Origin: Nanobdellota archaeon
GTDB taxonomy: Archaea > Nanobdellota > Nanobdellia > Woesearchaeales > UBA12501
Length of the DNA: 7,727 nucleotides
NCBI GenBank assembly: GCA_018812465.1
Contig: JAHJCS010000036.1
Coordinates: 1-7,727 of the forward strand
Direction: 5' to 3'
The position numbers were made by a program, and so were the translations under genes. The number at the start of each line of letters is the position of its first letter. The stretch's first letter is position 1. This document shows, piece after piece, positions 6,511-7,727 of this stretch. The notes beneath the pieces were generated by a model, which made no database searches, had not been told where the DNA came from, and saw only the letters and a list, made by a program, of their open reading frames with translations.

Positions 6511-7069
6511 AGCTTATGTAGATTCACTGGCAAGAGTTGAGAGTCTGCTCAAAAAGAAAGGAGCAAGATTCTTGGATGAACAGAAAATAGTTGATGAATG
6601 GTGCTGCCTAAAAGACTGCTGCAGGTTTGAGGATGTCAAGCAGGGTTCTCCTGGATCATATGGTCTGAGGATAAGGACACAACAATCAATAGATGGAAAG
6701 CTTTATAGTGAGATAAACTGCAAAGTGCTTGAAAGAGAGGGGGATCATAATTCATTCCATGAGCATGAGACCGAGATTAAAGATCCAGAAGGAATGAGGA
6801 AAATACTTGAGAGTATAGGGTTCAAAGTCTTCTGCACAATCAACAAGACGCGGAGAATGTACCAGATTGGAGACTGCAGGATAAATCTGGAGAATATCCA
6901 AGGATTCAGGCAGGCAGTGGAGCTGGAGATAATAGACCATGATCACAACAGAGAAAAACATTACAGAACAATGAATAATATTCTCAAGATGCTTGAGATA
7001 AGACAGGAGAACTATATAAAGACAAGCATAACCGCAGAGTATATGGAGAAGAATTCTTTCAATGATTAG
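6494..7069 (+). CDS. CYTH-domain protein (class IV adenylate cyclase / triphosphate tunnel family)
   Basis: This 191-residue protein has the CYTH fold, whose members bind triphosphates with divalent metal inside an eight-stranded tunnel. Members act as class IV adenylate cyclases, thiamine triphosphatases or inorganic triphosphatases. The N terminus MEIEIRAYV gives the EXEXK signature with Arg in place of Lys (E2, E4, R6). Other family features are LRIRTQ (58-63, basic residues for phosphates), HETEIKD (91-97), KTRRMYQIGDCRINLENIQGF (118-138, where the usual LD is LE) and VELEIID (142-148). The length is normal for stand-alone CyaB-like proteins. An odd CC-x3-CC cluster (C37, C38, C42, C43) sits in the loop before the first basic strand. 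It is the third gene of the operon and overlaps the previous one by 17 bases. The ATG at 6494 is preferred to 6485 by Shine-Dalgarno spacing and because homologues begin with MEIE-type sequences. Cyclase and triphosphatase roles cannot be told apart here. Confidence 0.87.
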   Translation: MEIEIRAYVDSLARVESLLKKKGARFLDEQKIVDEWCCLKDCCRFEDVKQGSPGSYGLRIRTQQSIDGKLYSEINCKVLEREGDHNSFHEHETEIKDPEGMRKILESIGFKVFCTINKTRRMYQIGDCRINLENIQGFRQAVELEIIDHDHNREKHYRTMNNILKMLEIRQENYIKTSITAEYMEKNSFND

Positions 7070-7085
7070 ATGAAGAACCGAAAGG

Positions 7086-7093
7086 TTTATAAG
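7086..7093 (+). promoter_or_regulatory. Strong BRE/TATA promoter after the operon
   Basis: TTTATAAG is preceded by the purine-rich CCGAAAGG, an excellent archaeal BRE plus box A. Transcription should start near 7114-7117. No long ORF follows at that distance, so it may drive a small RNA or a very short peptide. Confidence 0.6.
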
Positions 7094-7214
7094 TGAATTA
7101 ATCATGATAATATAAGTGATTAAAAATGGCAAAAAGTGATTGTATTCATTGTTAGCGAACTTTTCCTAGATTCATTTAGATTATACAGCACAATTCTTTC
7201 TTCTGAGTTTCATG

Positions 7215-7232
7215 GCTAGCTCCAGCTAGCTC
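7215..7232 (+). repeat. GCTAGCTC direct repeat forming a hairpin
   Basis: GCTAGCTC occurs at 7215-7222 and again at 7225-7232, one helical turn apart. Because GCTAGC is itself palindromic, the two copies also pair with each other as a 6-bp stem with a TCCA loop. It could be an RNA hairpin or a pair of protein-binding sites in DNA. Confidence 0.5.
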
Positions 7233-7262
7233 TATCTCTAAAAATAAACATTCTTTGGAACT

Positions 7263-7295
7263 AAAAAGCCTAAATAAGCCATATTTAGCCTTTTT
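7263..7295 (+). terminator. AT-rich inverted repeat ending in a T run
   Basis: The arms 7263-7276 and 7282-7295 pair over 14 positions with one C-C mismatch (7269 with 7289) around a five-base loop. The right arm ends in TTTTT (7291-7295). The long stem with a terminal T run resembles an intrinsic terminator. It would end transcription either of the upstream operon or of the possible small RNA. Confidence 0.45.
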
Positions 7296-7311
7296 GGTTA
7301 TGTAAATGCTT

Positions 7312-7320
7312 TTTATTTTA
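7312..7320 (+). promoter_or_regulatory. Candidate TATA element of the repeat-protein gene
   Basis: TTTATTTTA in an otherwise T/A-rich stretch lies about 26 bases before position 7342. Transcription from there would give a leader of about 15 bases carrying the GGAGG ribosome-binding site. Confidence 0.35.
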
Positions 7321-7343
7321 AGAATAGCGTGAGCTATAGGCTC

Positions 7344-7348
7344 GGAGG
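7344..7348 (+). promoter_or_regulatory. Shine-Dalgarno site of the repeat-protein gene
   Basis: GGAGG sits eight bases before the ATG at 7357, an ideal distance, and fixes that start. Unlike the HerA-like and membrane-protein genes, this stand-alone gene appears not to be leaderless. Confidence 0.7.
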
Positions 7349-7356
7349 CAATCAAA

Positions 7357-7707
7357 ATGGTATCAAATGAAGGAAGTCAAACACCTAAAGAAAGAGCATT
7401 GGACAAACTGTTAGGGATTAAGACACCAAAGGAACAAGCATTAGACAATATGCTTGGGACTAGTAGAAACTCCAGGTGGATAGATCAGGCACTGGAGGAA
7501 GCTCTAGGCATGAACAATGGACCTTACAAAGTCTGTTTTAGGAATCCCTATTTAGAGACCTGGGAGTCCAATCCACTAGTTGTGATGCAGTTTGGCAAAG
7601 AACAGGAAGCAATTGATTATGCCAGGAACAGGAATGATCAATTAGAACCAGCTTTGTGTGAGTATGGATATTTTGTCTTAGACAACAAAGGTGGCAGAGT
7701 GGATTGA
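7357..7707 (+). CDS. Hypothetical protein with tandem 14-residue repeats
   Basis: This 116-residue protein is not one I recognise. Residues 9-22 (TPKERALDKLLGIK) and 23-36 (TPKEQALDNMLGTS) are tandem repeats identical at nine of 14 positions. A third, looser copy follows (RNSRWIDQALEEALGM, 37-52). Each looks like a short amphipathic helix capped by TPKE. The C-terminal half (about 55-116, YKVCFRNPYLETW to the end) is a compact mixed segment with many aromatic residues (WESNPLVVMQFGKEQEAIDYA) and could be a small folded domain. No signal peptide or membrane segment is seen. An ideal GGAGG precedes the ATG. Leucine is mostly TTA (5 of 12, plus 2 CTA), whereas the upstream genes favour CTT and CTG, which hints at a different origin. 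It is separated from the operon by 287 bases and lies next to the window end. Confidence 0.7.
   Translation: MVSNEGSQTPKERALDKLLGIKTPKEQALDNMLGTSRNSRWIDQALEEALGMNNGPYKVCFRNPYLETWESNPLVVMQFGKEQEAIDYARNRNDQLEPALCEYGYFVLDNKGGRVD
7381..7464 (+). repeat. Two tandem 42-base coding repeats
   Basis: Copies at 7381-7422 and 7423-7464 both begin with ACACC and encode the 14-residue TPKE...LG units. They differ at many third positions as well as five amino acids, so the duplication is not very recent. A diverged third copy follows in frame. Confidence 0.7.
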
Positions 7708-7727
7708 GTATGTTCGCAGTGGTGTAA

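Larger units (their letters stand above)
7115..7295 (+). ncRNA. Possible small RNA transcription unit
   Basis: A strong promoter predicts a transcript from about 7115, and a terminator-like inverted repeat ends at 7295, giving a potential RNA of about 180 bases. Within it a GCTAGC-TCCA-GCTAGC hairpin (7215-7230) is stable and extendable by one G-U pair. The only ORF at the start is ATG 7126 to TAG 7155, encoding MAKSDCIHC. No tRNA, snoRNA-type box C/D pair or other known RNA family was recognised, so both the RNA and its ends are inference. An alternative is the remnant of a lost small zinc-binding protein gene. Confidence 0.3.

Noticed and set aside
6752..7132. 126-residue hydrophobic ORF on the minus strand
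   Set aside because: Most of it is antisense to the CYTH gene; the hydrophobicity comes from reading charged-residue codons backwards.
7136..7219. 27-codon ORF from GTG (MIVFIVSELFLDSF...)
   Set aside because: It has no Shine-Dalgarno site, starts with GTG, and lies in a region better explained as a possible RNA; no support beyond being open.
7324..7337. ATAGC-GTGA-GCTAT hairpin with GNRA loop as a riboswitch
   Set aside because: It is a single 5-bp stem, probably upstream of the likely transcription start near 7342, and shows no aptamer-like architecture.
7070..7356. tRNA, box C/D RNA or CRISPR repeat in the intergenic region
   Set aside because: No T-loop GTTCRA, no paired C and D boxes and no regularly spaced repeats were found.
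7710..7727. Six-codon ORF MFAVV at the window end
   Set aside because: It is too short to assess and has no distinguishing signal.

Overview
The window looks like a piece of an archaeal chromosome. The first gene is the 3' part of an archaeal-type (class I) CCA-adding enzyme. Several genes start 26-27 bases after the centre of a TATA-like box, as expected for leaderless archaeal mRNAs, and the Ile and Arg codons lean to ATA, AGA and AGG. An HerA-family ATPase and a COG2426-type membrane protein fit the same picture. The compact layout and protein style suggest a DPANN-like lineage (Woesearchaeota or similar), but that is inference. All supported genes are on the + strand.

Bases 1-4017 hold ordinary genes: the 3' end of cca, a sugar-1-phosphate nucleotidyltransferase, an HerA-like hexameric ATPase with its own promoter, and a small four-segment membrane protein with its own promoter. 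An AT-rich intergenic region (4018-4184) with several TATA-like boxes and three CGGAA motifs follows.

Bases 4185-7069 hold the most interesting part: three overlapping genes that look like one operon. The first is a radical-SAM-like protein with an unusual CX8CX2C cysteine motif. The second is a 357-residue protein whose C-terminal third resembles a phosphoribosyltransferase, with a PRPP-loop-like segment and an otherwise unrecognised N-terminal half. The third is a CYTH-fold (class IV adenylate cyclase / triphosphate tunnel) protein. The overlaps are 14 and 17 bases, with internal ribosome-binding sites, so the three products are probably made together. A plausible reading is a pathway that builds or modifies a phosphorylated or ribosylated small molecule or nucleotide. 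I do not recognise this combination as a described system.

Bases 7070-7356 contain no convincing long gene. They hold a strong BRE/TATA promoter, a nine-codon ORF containing CIHC, a GCTAGC hairpin and a terminator-like AT-rich inverted repeat, which together could be a small RNA unit. A last gene (7357-7707) encodes a 116-residue protein of unknown function with tandem 14-residue repeats, a good Shine-Dalgarno site and a TTA-rich leucine codon use unlike its neighbours.
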